From: Chelonoidis abingdonii
Taxonomy: Eukaryota; Chordata; Testudines; Testudinidae
Reading direction: 5' to 3'
DNA length: 64,000 nt
NCBI RefSeq assembly: GCF_003597395.2
Contig: NC_133778.1
Coordinates: 19,220,983-19,284,982, forward strand
The notes beneath the pieces were generated by a model that made no database searches, had not been told where the DNA came from, and was given only the letters and a program-made list of their open reading frames with translations. Shown here piece by piece: positions 25,391-37,771 of this stretch. Position numbers and translations under genes: made by a program. The stretch's first letter is position 1, and the number at the start of each line of letters is the position of its first letter.

Positions 25391-25610
25391 CTAGGTAATT
25401 TGTTGTAGTGCTTAATTACCCTTACAGTTTTTCCTTACATATATAAAGAAGTTTTTCCTAATATATAAATTAAGTCTCACTTGCTATGTAAATGCATTAC
25501 TTCTTGTCCTATCCTCCAGAGTTAAGGAGAACTATGTACTTGGAGACTTATTTCCCACACACACACACACCAACTCCCAGTCTTTTCTTCTCCAGACATC
25601 CTACTTAATT

Positions 25611-26339
25611 TAAAAACTGTATTAACCGTTGCCACCATGCTTAAACCTGTCAACTGACTTGAATAACAAATGTTCCCTCATAATTTGCAGTATCACCTAG
25701 GTATCCTATATATAAATATAAAGGTTGCTCCAAATACCGAAGTCACATGATTAAGCTATCAGTCAAAAGCAAAGTTTAAGCATAGTCACTGTTATCAGAT
25801 CATTTCTGATTTTTTTTAATCTTAAACCAGACTGATAACTCTGAAGACTGAGATCCCCTGTTTATCCATAAATATGTCAAGTACACAGTATAAACTAATA
25901 TACTTCAAACTTGACCTACAGGGACCACCTCAAGGGTAAAATGGTAATTTAACCTCTATGCTCACCCAAATCCTTTACTCCTCTACCTCTAACGAAGGCA
26001 CTGACCTGGCTAGATTCAAACTGGAGACAACTACACAATACTAAACAAAGTGATATATATTTTTATTTCTGAGGGGCAATACAGACAGTGCTCCATTATA
26101 AAACAGCACAATGGGGATTCTTTATTTAGAGTGCAGGCCGATGATCTGCAGCTCTCTGGTTCTCAGATGGAGAAACATAATTTAGGCAAACTGAATGGTG
26201 ACACTAATAAGCGTATGTCCTGGATTACATATCATGGGATGGATTGCTGAATACACTGCAATTCTCCCTCATTTAAACGAAAGTTAAAAACAAAAAACAA
26301 TTAAACTTTATCCTATTTGTGAAAATGAGGTACATATGT
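25611..26339. other. Intron with no recognised element
   Basis: AT-rich intron; a short (AC)n run lies just upstream inside the CR1 at about 25556-25570. Confidence 0.5.
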
Positions 26340-26347
26340 ATACAAAT

Positions 26348-26649
26348 TAGAGCTGTCAATTAATCACAGTTAATGCCTGTGATTAACTGAAAATAAAATT
26401 AACATGTTAATTTTTTAATGCATTAATTGCATACCTCTGGGTGGGGAGAGAGGCATCAGCGGCGAGGGAGCTGAAGCCCCCCGCTTCATGCCTCAAGCTT
26501 CTATTTGAAAATATAGAAAACACCCAAAAATATTTAAATAAATGGTATTCTATTATTGTTTAACAGTACAATTAAAACTGCAATTAATCACAATTTTTTT
26601 AATCTCACAAGTAATCAGGATTAATTTTTTTAGTCACTTGACAGGCCTA
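26348..26649. mobile_element. hAT-type MITE (TAGAGCTGTCAA ends), 302 bp
   Basis: Ends TAGAGCTGTCAATTAATCAC and the complement of TAGTCACTTGACAGGCCTA. The flanks ATACAAAT (26340-26347) and ATAAAAAT (26650-26657) agree at 7 of 8 bases. The interior is non-coding with aattaatcac words near both ends. Confidence 0.8.
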
Positions 26650-26657
26650 ATAAAAAT

Positions 26658-28663
26658 CACTAATGTCTGTATCATTCTGTGGAGTCTTCTCCTTTATCAT
26701 TTTGTTCCACATTTTTTTCTAGATGCAAAATGGAATCATCTGATGACACTGAGCAACTAGTGGTGTCAATATGGAGCTTTAGTCGGAAGTAAGAGTTTCC
26801 TGACACCAAGTCAAGTGGTTTGGATATTGCTAAAGCAATTGGTGCTAAGTATTCAAAGATCTTTAGTAAACCTATGTTCACATTGTGACCATGTCCAAGG
26901 TTAGAGGCTGTCTTCAGCTGAAGATTGTGTGTGTGAGATTTGTACTGTAACATACTGCTTTACAAATGTTGTCTTTGAATAGTGCTGTAACTTGCAACTT
27001 TCACATTATATTTAACAGTGTCAGGGACCGTACCGGAAAATTTGACTGTCAGTACAAGTATTTTATTTTCGTCCAGAATCAATCTTTCATCTTGAATCAA
27101 TCATTACCTGGACAGAGATGCAGCAACACTGATTTCACGGTGAAATATTCTTTTCTGTGTTATGTACATACCCTTTTCAGCTATGCTGGAACTGTTCAGA
27201 TATATATGTTCTGAAATCTTTAGGTTTTGTTGTTTCTTCATGCTGGGAGAGTCAGTAGCACACAAAGTGGTCTTACAGCAAGATAGATAGATTGCTCCTC
27301 TAGCTGGACAGGAGGAACTTTCTTTTTGAGAGTAGACACCACTGCAGTTCTGCCCATCCTAACAGTACATATCATACTTCCAGCTGAGACCCATAGTTAT
27401 GGCCTCATATGTTACCTTTAAGGTTTTACCATTTAAATTGTGTTGGATTTCAGCTTAATGCCTCAGTAACTGATGCTTGTAATTCTGACATTTCAAAAGT
27501 ATAATGTTAAGTAAATGCTTGAGCATCATAGATGTGTTTCTCATAAGACTCATCTTCAAAGCCTCAAGGAGGTGCAGTTTAGGACTACAGTATTTGATAT
27601 CTTCTCTGTCAGCACTAGCCAATTTTCAGGTGACAGTTAGCCTACACAGATAGCGTGTTTAGTGTCTATCCTATTTGTTGCCTTACTTGACAGAATACAC
27701 AAATGTCATATTCAGTGGTTTTCTGGGGAGTCAAAGTATACACTGAATTTAGATGTCACCATATAGTTTTAAAGTTCAAGCAGAATGTAAGGATGTCATG
27801 TACCTATTCTTTTGCACAGCACAATAGCATGGCTCACTTTCAGGCATCATTACTAAAAGGATATTAGGACGTTTTCAACACAGGATCCACTCTCACACAT
27901 GAGTATGATCAAATGTGGGTTCAGAGTCTACCTCAAACCTTCGGCATGGTGAGAGACAAATGATAAATTATAAAACAAGGGAAAAATAGTTGTATTATTC
28001 ACTCTCGTGGTGGCATTCCTCACAAAAGAGAAGAGACAGGACTCAGATATAATAAATGCAAAGGTGATTATTTAGGGGACAGGCCTAGCAGCTCACTAGC
28101 TTTCTGCCAAAGTGAGGAACACAGTTTGCACTACAGTATTATGACACAGGATTTGCATAAGATCTGGTCCAGCATGCCATTTATATGTTGTATTATCAAC
28201 CCCAAAATAAGAGTTTGCAAAACTATAATTTAATATAAAAAAATGCAAAGTTTTACAGTTAGTAACAATAGCACTAATGAAACAAAAAATAGGATGCTGT
28301 TGGCTGGATAGATGAAGCGCAGAAAAAGATGGGGGGAGTTGAGAGAAGAAAAGACTAAGTGACCTCTTAAATGAACACACAACAATGTAGTAAGGTAGCC
28401 AAAACACAGACATTTGCCTACAAATACTGACAGGTGAAATAGCACGCAACTCTAGAGAGCGGTGACGAAGCCTGTGAGCCATTGCGTAACAATCACGAGC
28501 AATTCCCTATAAAAAGAGAACATAGGAGCAACTGAAATGTTGGAAGGTAAAATAAGGGATATGATGAAATTAACACAATTTCACTTATACAGCTTAAAGA
28601 AACAAAACATGATAGTGCTATAAAAACTGATTCAGAGAGCATTTAAAATAAGATGGAACACAT
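26658..28663. other. Intron with no recognised element
   Basis: Two kilobases of AT-rich sequence. Short ORFs at 26672-27214 and 28096-28482 have no recognisable domain. I cannot exclude a decayed transposon in 26700-27300, but I see no termini. Confidence 0.5.
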
Positions 28664-29662
28664 TGTCACAAACGTCTGTCCCAGATCTGGACTTAGAGTT
28701 CAGCATCTGAGTGTTTACTGTGAACCTTCCCCAAGCTGATACCCAGCTTGGATCTATTCTCGCTGCCACCAACTAGGACTATTGGGGTTCCTAGTTACCC
28801 CCGAGTCACCCCAACCTTTCCCTGGGGGACCCCCAAGACCCAGAACCCTGGGTCTCCCTCTTTCCTCTCCCAGCTTCCCCCCCTTCCCTGGGTTAGCCGG
28901 TGCGAGACTAGACTTCACTCCTTGAAGGTAAGACCAAGAGAGTTATTTACCTCCCCCGAGGCTAGGCATTCAAAGCTAATCACAGCTAACACACCAGGAG
29001 ATTCACCCACTCCCTGGTCTCCCGTAGCAGNNNNNNNNNNNNNNNNNNNNNNNNNNNNNNNNNNNNNNNNNNNNNNNNNNNNNNNNNNNNNNNNNNNNNN
29101 NNNNNNNNNNNNNNNNNNNNNNNNNNNNNNNNNNNNNNNNNNNNNNNNNNNNNNNNNNNNNNNNNNNNNNNNNNNNNNNNNNNNNNNNNNNNNNNNNNNN
29201 NNNNNNNNNNNNNNNNNNNNNNNNNNNNNNNNNNNNNNNNNNNNNNNNNNNNNNNNNNNNNNNNNNNNNNNNNNNNNNNNNNNNNNNNNNNNNNNNNNNN
29301 NNNNNNNNNNNNNNNNNNNNNNNNNNNNNNNNNNNNNNNNNNNNNNNNNNNNNNNNNNNNNNNNNNNNNNNNNNNNNNNNNNNNNNNNNNNNNNNNNNNN
29401 NNNNNNNNNNNNNNNNNNNNNNNNNNNNNNNNNNNNNNNNNNNNNNNNNNNNNNNNNNNNNNNNNNNNNNNNNNNNNNNNNNNNNNNNNNNNNNNNNNNN
29501 NNNNNNNNNNNNNACAAAAGACTTAGAGTACACAATTCCCGCCCCTGACTTTTAAAAAATCCAGTTCTCTGATTGGTCCTCTGGTCAGGTGTTTGGTTCC
29601 CTTTGTTCACCTTTTACAGGCAAAAGAAAATTAACCCTTACCTTACCTATCTACTTATGACA
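28664..29662 (-). mobile_element. Solo LTR, family A copy 3, with an internal sequence gap
   Basis: Minus-strand termini TGTCATAA-type (complement of the right end cttatgaca) and the complement of TGTCACAAACG at the left. Perfect 5-bp flanks CACAT at 28659-28663 and 29663-29667 show an LTR-type target duplication. Both visible ends match the other two copies. The N run at 29031-29513 replaces the middle; length with the gap is close to that of the complete copies. Confidence 0.85.
29031..29513. other. Assembly gap, 483 N
   Basis: Run of N inside the third LTR copy. ORFs spanning it are meaningless. Confidence 1.
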
Positions 29663-29667
29663 CACAT

Positions 29668-30618
29668 AGCTGAGGCTGACCAAGAACAACAAGGACAAGG
29701 ACAAGTAAAGTTACAAAAGTATGAATGAAAAGGACAAACATAAAGAAATCTCTTATCAGTAGATTCAACTATACAATGGCACAAAATCACCAAGAGAGAT
29801 CACAGAGACCTATCAATGGAAATGTTGAAATTAGCTAAAACTCTGGCAAATAATGGATTTTGGTCACTTCCTCCCAAAATGTATTTTTTGTGATGATTCA
29901 GTCACTGGACATTTTCACAGTAAGGTTAGTCTGAGGTTAATCCAGCTGGAAACTCTGGGCTTCTAAACTGCTAGAGATGAACTGTCACCTCTGAGTGCCA
30001 GATGCTAGCAGTCTCAAATTAAATTTTAAAACATTTGTTTAAATATATTTTATAGTTGATACGGGCAAGAACAACTTTTGGAAGTTTATCTGTCAGGTTG
30101 TTGCAGTGCGTAAAATGAGTGTAGTTTCTCTTTCTTTTGAGTTTTGGGAAACTTGAAAGGTATTGATGTATAACAAACCGCAGCTAACAATAACCAACAT
30201 ACTTCTTACGAAGAATCACAAATGTAAATGCTCTAATTCAACTCAACACATTTCACAAGTGCCATTATAGACATATAAAGGGCAGTATGTTAGCACAATA
30301 ATATTTAGATGTCGTGAGTAGAAGCAGAAGTTCAACAGGTCAATATGGGATTAATTGCATTCACAGATGAGGTGCCTGGCATCTGATAATCCCTTTTTCC
30401 AACACATACAATGACCTTCCATTAACTCCTACAGACATGGTAAAACAGGATTTTTAGTAGTGAAACAAGAAAACCCATATTTTCTAAATCAAACACTGCA
30501 AATCGTTAAGTGAACCCCCAAAAGAATCTGCAATGAATCTGACTGAGAAGCCATTATTTTCTCTTGATTACTGCACTGGCGAATAGAATTCAAATTTTTA
30601 CAGAAGTTTCAAGACATT
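29668..30618. other. Intron with no recognised element
   Basis: AT-rich; no repeat or coding evidence. Confidence 0.5.
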
Positions 30619-31558
30619 TGTAGTGGTCTAGCAGTGGGGTTCTTCTCCGTCTGGGCCTGTGTGAAGCCACACTGTCTCACTACACACCTCTACAATCACC
30701 CACAAGGGGGGATTAGCGGGGCGACAGGAGTCTCTAGCTCAATAAACAACAAACACAGTTAATTAGCCCAGGCCCTCAGTCAGGGCAATAGGAGTCTAGG
30801 GCTAAGTCCTGCAGTCAGGGCTGAGCAGCGAACACAGTTAGATGGCCCAAGCCCCGAGCCAGGGCAGGGCAACACAAGTCTAGGGCTTGGGCCTGTGCTC
30901 AAGGCCGAGCAACAAACACAATCAGGGAGCCCAAACCCTCAGTCAGGGCGGTGCAACAAGTGTCAATATCTCAAGCCTGTAACTAGGGTGGAACAGCGAG
31001 AGGTTCGGGGTTCCTACCTCCGACAAACACAGGCTACATGGCCAAGAGAGGGGGAGACTACCACCCCAGGGCTGGGGTAGCACGGGGGACGCAGGACGCT
31101 ACCAGTGGTAGACCGATCTGCCATTGGGTCAGTGGGGATCCTGACCGCAACACACTGACCTAATCTCTGGGACCGCTGCGGACAGATTAGAGTCGACTGC
31201 CCCAGGCCACTTCCTAACTCCCCCTCAGGGTGTACCTGGATCGGTAGGGAGTCCTCCAGATTGTCCGGGTAGAAGGACTGTGGTAATCCTGGCCACTTCT
31301 CCACGGTCAGGTCAGCAGGCGGCTCTGGCCCGTTCTTGGTTCCACAGGAACCGGTGGCAGTCTCCCAGTTCAGGAGCAAGCAGGTGGTGTCTGGCTTCTC
31401 TGGCGGCTGCCATACAACTGAGCTCCCAGGCCCACCCTTTATACTTCCTGTCCCGCTCACTGACTTTCGGGGGGTGGGGGGTGGTTGGTTCCACCCACCA
31501 GAGCTTAGTGAGGGGTTCCTCTCCCTCTGCATCTGTGCGAGGCAATATATTCACTACA
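30619..31558 (-). mobile_element. LTR-like element with internal tandem repeats, 940 bp
   Basis: Palindromic ends TGTAGTG (30619) and CACTACA (to 31558) give the TG...CA pattern. On the minus strand a TATAAAG (complement near 31438-31444) lies about 115 bases after the start, as in an LTR promoter. The sequence is GC-rich, unlike the intron. A 172-codon minus-strand frame (31014-31532) is open but has no recognised domain. No target duplication is evident, because the right end directly meets the hAT MITE. Confidence 0.55.
30752..30995. repeat. Tandem repeat, about 80-bp unit, three copies
   Basis: Units begin at aacacagtt (30752), aacacagtt (30831) and aacacaatc (30915), spaced 79 and 84 bases apart. 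Each contains a cccaggccctcagtcaggg-like core, then agtctagggct, then a second cagtcaggg-like core. They lie inside the LTR-like element. Confidence 0.75.
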
Positions 31559-31868
31559 CAAGGGGTCAGTAACCTTTCAGAAGTGTTGTGCCGAGTCTTC
31601 ATTTGTTCACTCTAATTTAAGATTTCACATGTCAGTAATACATTTTAACATTTTTATAAAGTCTCTTTCTATACATCTATAAATATATAACTAAACTGTT
31701 GTTAATGTAAAGTAAATAAGGTTTTCAAAATGTTTAAGAAGCTTCATTTAAAATTAAATTAAAATGCAGAGGCCCCTGACTAGTGACCAGGACATGGGCA
31801 GTGTGAGTGCCACTGAAAATCAGCTCATGTGGGGCTTTGGCATGCTTGCCATAGGTTGCCTGCCCTTG
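31559..31868 (+). mobile_element. hAT MITE (GGGGTCAGCAACC family), copy 1
   Basis: Left end aggggtcagtaacctttcag and right end aggttgcctgcccttg are decayed inverted repeats. It matches the reverse complements of 51491-51777 and 61328-61636 along its length, including gagtcttcatttgttcact and gaagcttcatttaaaatt. Confidence 0.75.
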
Positions 31869-32924
31869 CACAACAACATATTCAAGACATTTACTAAGGA
31901 AGGTCAAACAAACAGCAACATTCAATAAGCCAAATTTATTAATACATTGAAATGCTGAATATAATGGTGGCAATGGATTCCTTACACAGCCCTTTCATTT
32001 ACAAATGCTGACAAACTCCCTGGAATAAGTTACTAGATGCCTAATGAAAAAATCTTTTGCGCAGACAAGGCATCTTTTTTAGTATAATTCAATATTTTAC
32101 TGACGTTTCTTTTACTAGACACAAAGTATTCATTAGCCCAACCATGTATTTTCTGAGGACCTAAGCTACAGAAAATGACAGAGAACTGAAAGTCATTAAT
32201 TCACTAATTATACCAGGAAAACCAGAAAATTAGATATCTATTAGAGAAATCAGGGAGCAAATACTTAACAATTTTCTGTTTTAAACAGACCATTTTTATT
32301 AACGAGGCTTGCTCTGGAATGTCCCCCACTCTCTCTCTCTCTCTCTCTCATTCTCTCTCTCTCTCTCTCTCACACACACACTGATGTGTGTGTAGACAGG
32401 AGGCAAACCAGGGTTGATATGTATTGGCCAGGCACCTAAAACATCCCACATTACAAAGCATCTTCTCTGCCCAGTCAAAAGAGTGAGTAAGCTTTTCTGC
32501 ATTCAATGTCATCTGAAGCATTCTCTCCTGACAAGTCTCTATCTGAGAGCACCTAACTTATTGCTCATTCAAAAATACCACTTCTGTACTTCGATAGGTT
32601 AAGTATTGTGTATAAATATGAAGTCACTTGAACCAACTCCTGATATTTTAAGATCCAATAAAGCTCAACAAAAAAGGGGAAACTAGGATTACTGTCAAAA
32701 TATCATGCTTCTGAATATTCAAAAATTAACCCTAGACATCCCCTTTGTGCGAAGATTGACTGGCATAATTAAATGTGGCCTAAAATATCAAGAATCATTT
32801 TATAGCCTTGTAGATTTATGTGCTCATTTATTTTTCCAGGACAGAACACTTCACACTACCACAAACAAACAAACAAAGGTAAAACCTAAAAATTTAATTT
32901 TGCATAGCAGCTGATTTCATAGAA
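31869..32924. other. Intron with TC/CA microsatellite at 32330-32381
   Basis: Mostly unique AT-rich intron. At 32330-32381 a (TC)n run, broken once by attc, passes into (AC)n. Confidence 0.6.
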
Positions 32925-33244
32925 CAAGGGTTCTCAAAATTCATTGCATCTTCTGACAACAAAAATTACTACACAACCCCAAAAGGGGGGACTGAAACTT
33001 GAGCTTGCCCAAGCCTCACCACCCTTTTCAGGGGGGAACAAAGCCAAAGCCCACAGGCTTCAGCACCAGGTAGGGGGCCTGTAACCTGAGCCCCATCACC
33101 CAGCACTATTCAGGCTTTGGCTTCAGCCCTAGGTGGTGGGGCTCAGGCTTCAGACCCAGCAAGTCTAATGCCAGCCTATATGACCCCATTAAAATGGTGT
33201 TGCAACCCACTTTGGGGTCCCGACCCACAGTTTGAGGGCTACTG
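32925..33244. mobile_element. hAT-type MITE, 320 bp, perfect 8-bp target duplication
   Basis: Ends CAAGGGTTCTCAAAATTC and the complement of CAGTTTGAGGGCTACTG. TCATAGAA occurs immediately on both sides (32917-32924 and 33245-33252). The interior is non-coding, with ggcttcagc and ggcttcagacc words. Confidence 0.9.
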
Positions 33245-33839
33245 TCATAGAACAAACTATAGAAGCCATGAAAAAATATCAAACAACACATACACATGTA
33301 CAAAGTTACTAATATCTTACATGATCAGGGCGATAAGTATGCAAATAAATGGAGAGAAACTTCTGTTATTTTGATGCTACACGAAAATATCTGCTTCAAC
33401 TAACAATGTTAGGGTTATTAGTTTAGAGCATGCTCAAACTCTAAGGCTTAGTCTACACTAAAAGGTTAGGTTGCCTCAGCTAGATCACTCAGAGGTGTGT
33501 GAAAAATCTATTGACCTAGCTACCGCTTCTCAGAGAGCATATACATTACGTGATCTGCGAACGCCAACAGTCCTCCAGCAGCTGTCCGACAATTCCTCTG
33601 TCCCCGTGACAGTGGCCGCTCTGTTCACAATTTGGAACACCACAGCCCAGCTGCCCAATGATCCCCCTCGCCTCTCCCTTAAAACCCTTAGCGTTTCTGA
33701 AAAGCCTTTTTCTGATCATCTTGGCACATCTACCAGCCTACCCTTGTTGTGTGCATCCGAACATGCCAGCTCATCACACAAAGAGTTACTAGATGTGCAC
33801 CTCTTTGGAGCAGTCAACAAGTGTTGGATCTCTTCAGCC

Positions 33840-34010
33840 TGTGAGGAGAAGAGGCAGTGCAGGAACAGCTACTGACCAGCTGTAGAAACATAACATCTAC
33901 AAGCAGATTGCAAGGGGGATGCTGGCAAAAGGGCACAACAGAGATCGGCAGCAGTACCAGATATATGTGAAGGAACTACGCCAGACATATCAGAAGGTGA
34001 GGGCAGGCAA
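33840..34010 (+). pseudogene. Harbinger Myb/SANT-like domain remnant
   Basis: From 33888 the plus strand reads NIYKQIARGMLAKGHNRDRQ followed by YQIYVKELRQTYQKVR, the last helix of the Harbinger Myb/SANT domain (pattern K-I-x-x-G-M-x-x-x-G-H-N-R-D-x-x-Q). The preceding helix (gaggagaagaggcagtgcag, 33844 on) is in another frame. In active elements this protein recruits the transposase to the DNA ends and to the nucleus. A possible C-terminal part lies at about 35300-35500. No intact ORF remains. Confidence 0.75.
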
Positions 34011-36049
34011 CAAGAAATCTAATGTCGTCCCATAGACTATGAACGGCATCTCATACCTGGCAGGAATCCCACCAGCACCCCGATATGACTGAACACTTTA
34101 GAAGAGACTGAGGTTGAGACCCCTGCCACAACAGTTGGGGGTACAACATGCCACAAGACAGACCTATGCCACAAGTCAGAAGTTATTTGAAACTCCTTTG
34201 GAGAAAAGCCAGTTCTGCCAGGTGAGCACAGAGGAACCTGCTAATGAAGGGAAAAGAAGCTCAGGTAAGTTTATACATGTCATGAATTAGTCTTCATAGT
34301 GAATTTCCCCCTTTTTGTTGCCCAAAACCTCATCTACCGCTATCCCTCCCCAACTGCCTGCCACCCTTCTTTCCCATTTAAAAATGGTGCTCATCCCATT
34401 CACAACTTTAAAGAAACAAAGGCATTGACTTTTAATTGACTACTTTACAGATATAATGTGGTTAGAAAATAAAATATTAGAGAATAAATTTAAAAAAGTA
34501 GTATGGTAGCCTGATTACACAGTCCATGTCAGGTAAGTGTCCTGTGCTTGGGCAGAGGTAGAAGAAACAGTCAGCATCCGCTTTTCAATTCTTTGGTTTG
34601 TTGCACCAGGCAGCAAAATCCATGCAAATGTACTTTGTTTATATGAATAGGGATGTCCCTTTTGTCCCCTTGGGAGCTCAGTGAAACTTTCATTATGATA
34701 CCATACAATTTGCTCTCAAACATTTCTAGGAATGGCAGCCTTGTTTCTTCCCCCACGATAGGAGACCTTCCCACACAGCTCTGCAATGAGTTCAGATGGC
34801 ACCACCATAGTAAAGAGGCTAACACCTTTCAGCCACCAATAGCAGCTGTCTCCTTTAATGCCTTGGTCACCCTCAGGAGTGAGATATCAGCCAAGCTTAT
34901 GTCCGCTAATGAAAATATTACCAATATTGATTGCACTTGTCTTATACCATACCCAATTTTTAAAGCTTCCATGCACCAGAACATACACACACACACCCTC
35001 ACTATCATTGGCTGTACTCACCATGGTTTGAGCTAAAGAATGGTGCTTCAATAACACACACAAAAGCCAGAAGTGACAATTATTATATCTTATTAAAGGT
35101 ATTTATGGGAGTTTTGAGACCTCTCTCTCTTTCCTTAGGTACTATAAATTTAATAGTTTATCTGTCTGTTTTAATCAGTAGCCTCTGGCATGGTGGCCTT
35201 CAAGGTTCCCCCTCCACACCTGCTTAAAGTCTCTCAGGGCTCAGAAGAAGAAAACAAAGAACTAGGGAGGATATATTTGGCAAGGCCCTCCAATCCTCTA
35301 CGGCCTCGGACCATGAACACAGCGCTTGGAGGGACCATATGACTGGCCATGGAGAATGGACTGAGAACGGAGAGATCAGCTGCAGGAAAGGGAAAAGGAC
35401 CAAAACAGGAATTAGGAAATACACCAAGACATCATGGGTTTGCTCAAGCAACAAACACAAATGTTGCAGAAGGCAGCTGACATGTCTAAAGACCATCAAC
35501 TATGCAGCCTTTCCAATCCTTGGATAACTCAAAGGCAACTGCTTCTTACAACCCCTAACCCAACACATGCCAACATCGTGTATATTCCTACCACATCAAA
35601 CCGGGGGAAAATAAGGAGAACTATAGCTACACATAAACAGACCAATGAAAAGCACAGGCTCAGACAATAACTTATGTACCTCAGACTGCTTTTACCCTGT
35701 TTTTTTTTCCACTTCACTTTTGTTGACAACCTTTCACAAAACAAATCTCTATTTTTGGAAACTGAATGTCTATTACTGTACAACAAATATTACAGAGTTA
35801 ACAGTGGGACGCAATAACCCCTCTCTCCCTGCCTCAGTACTTAAAAGTTCACACTAAGCATAACAGAATTCATAATGGGGGGGCTAGCAACCCACTATAT
35901 TTAATAGTTTACACCAAGCACTACAGAATCCAAAGCAAGAGGCAGAAACCCATCCATGATCACGGTAGCATAAAGTGGTCATCAGACAACACAAATGTGC
36001 CCGTCTGTTAAAATGGTCTTAAGGCCTCACTCAGCCATACTGATCCATG

Positions 36050-36720
36050 GTGCCCTCTTCTAACAGCCATTGTATCTGGCTGTTTAAGTTCTGCAGACAG
36101 CCAGTTCACCTCACCCATCCACCCTGGCAGCAGCTTCTCCTCCTTTGCTTCACAGATGTTACACTGCATGGAGCTATACCAAAATCCCACTTGAGAGTAA
36201 TTCTACATCTGCTGAGCCGGTAACTGAATCTTTCTTCAGTGCTGTTGAGATGGCCACTGTTTAGCTTCATAAGCCCAGGGAGCAAACGGTTGGCTGTGTC
36301 CTCCAGAATCACTATTGGCATTTCAACATCATTAGTGGTAATACGTCCACTGGGCAAGAATGTCCCAGCTTGCAGCTTTTTGAGAAGTCTTGTTTTCTTA
36401 AAGGTGAGAGCATCATACAGCTTCGCTGACTAGCCCACAATGATGTCCATGATATGCTCCAATTGATCCACCAGCCCTTGCATAACTATTGGGAAGTAGC
36501 CCTTTCTGTTGACGTACTCATTGGCAGGTGTGCTGGCACCAGAATAGGGATATGTATACCATCTATCGCTCACCACAGTTCAGGAACCCTATTGCTGCAA
36601 ATCTATCCACTATTTCCTGCACTCTATTGAGAGTCACAGTCCTGTGTAGTCGGAGACAATTAATGACCTTACATATTTGGATCACAATGCTCTTTACTAT
36701 GGATTTTTCAACTCTAAATT
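36050..36720 (-). pseudogene. Harbinger (HARBI1-like) DDE transposase remnant
   Basis: Minus-strand pieces in order: IDGIHIPIL with the first catalytic Asp (complement of about 36541-36566), then EYVNRKGYFPIVMQGLVDQ, then DALTFKKTRLLKKLQAGTF with the second Asp region, then MPIVILEDTANRLLPGLMK with the third acidic region (about 36265-36325), and FSYRLSRCRITLKWDFG. These follow the motif order of HARBI1-type transposases. Frameshifts separate the first, second and third blocks, and the N-terminus is not recognised. It is a transposon relic, not the domesticated host HARBI1 gene, because it sits between Harbinger termini. Confidence 0.85.
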
Positions 36721-37431
36721 GATTGCTCACTGACCGTTAGAAAACTGGAACTTCAAGCTTCCAGAGCTTAATTGCAATTCACTCTTCCCCATTGTCAATG
36801 CCACTCAAACCCTTCTATTTCTGTTGCAGCTGGTGCTATCGAGGTTTTCCACATCTTTGCTAAGTACTGGAATGTAGGTCAGGCTAATACCTAAAACTCT
36901 GAAAAAGCTACTTTTCAAAGAAATGTATAAAAAAATTTAATACTAATTCTGTCATTTTCTTAAGCAATGAAAAAGATTTAGAATAGTTACTGCATATTTT
37001 AAAAGTGCCAAAGAAGCCAATACCAAACAACCACATTCAATGTGTAGTCAGTGTCAAGAGCATCAATCCAACACATGTCAAAGAAACAACAACAAATTAT
37101 CACTCTGCACTAGCATCTAAACACTTGCCCCATTGTTTCATGCTGCTAATACTACTAAATCTGCTATTTCCCTCAGAAATGGTGAGGGGACACTGGTGAC
37201 ATCTTTCAGTACATTCACAAAAAACATGACAGATTTTAGTTTTCACATACATGTGCTTTACTCTGATCAAAAGCTGCAAGTTTTCTTTCTTTGAAAGGCT
37301 GAAAATCATGCTTATACTTTCACAGTGCCGATGCAGTGTCCACATGAGGCATTACCACTCAACAAACTGGCATGCTGTACATTCACATCCTGACTTGCAG
37401 CACAATAACTTGCGATGTGGACAAGACCTTA

Positions 37432-37771
37432 GAGGAAAGCTGCCCTGTATAATCTTTACTACTCGATGATATACAAGTCAAAGAAAATAGCACAGCTTTC
37501 TGAGTGCAGCCTTACACAGTGGAGACATTCAGAAAGAAGCTATAGTATACTAAGAAAATTTGATAGGGGATACAATACTAAAGAAGTAAAAAGTGCATCA
37601 GTAGTCAACTCAATTTTTTTTTCTGAAAGTCACTGACACAAATATGGATTCAACAATGAGTTTACAGTCACTTTCCAGAACAGAAATGTACTTAAATTAA
37701 ATTAAAGCAAATCAAAACCACCTATTACATTCACATAATCATAAGAACGACATTTACAGACATCCACAATG
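37432..37771. other. Intron with no recognised element
   Basis: Short AT-rich stretch between the Harbinger element and the LTR. Confidence 0.5.

Larger units (their letters stand above)
24163..25610 (-). mobile_element. CR1 LINE 3' region, minus strand, with two nested insertions
   Basis: The minus-strand 3' end is marked by repeated catagactcatagactcata, the CR1 tail. A 35-bp piece of a second CR1 tail (catagaaatctaggactgg) precedes it. The body gives ctagaccatccctgacatg, ggattccacaacatccctag and cagtcttttcttctccagac, all standard CR1 3'-region words, in order up to about 25610. It is interrupted at 24753-25024 by a hAT element and at 25110-25390 by a retroposon. Confidence 0.85.
33445..37428. 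mobile_element. PIF/Harbinger element, nearly complete, 4 kb
   Basis: Left end GGCTTAGTCTACACTAAAAG and the complement of the right end (GGTCTTGTCCACATCGCAAG) are decayed inverted repeats. TAA precedes and TTA follows, both fitting the TWA target, though not identical. Inside are both genes of an autonomous Harbinger: a Myb/SANT-like protein on the plus strand and a DDE transposase on the minus strand, arranged convergently. Both are broken. The outer MITE at 22972-23500 shares its terminal sequence. Confidence 0.8.

Noticed and set aside
28748..29610. Long ORFs on both strands (up to 266 codons)
   Set aside because: Most of their length is N residues from the assembly gap; the flanks are LTR.
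33471..33875. 134-codon plus-strand ORF as a host gene
   Set aside because: It is inside the Harbinger element, next to the Myb/SANT remnant, and ends in the wrong frame for that domain.
36050..36720. Domesticated HARBI1 host gene
   Set aside because: Multiple frameshifts and its position between Harbinger termini show a transposon relic.
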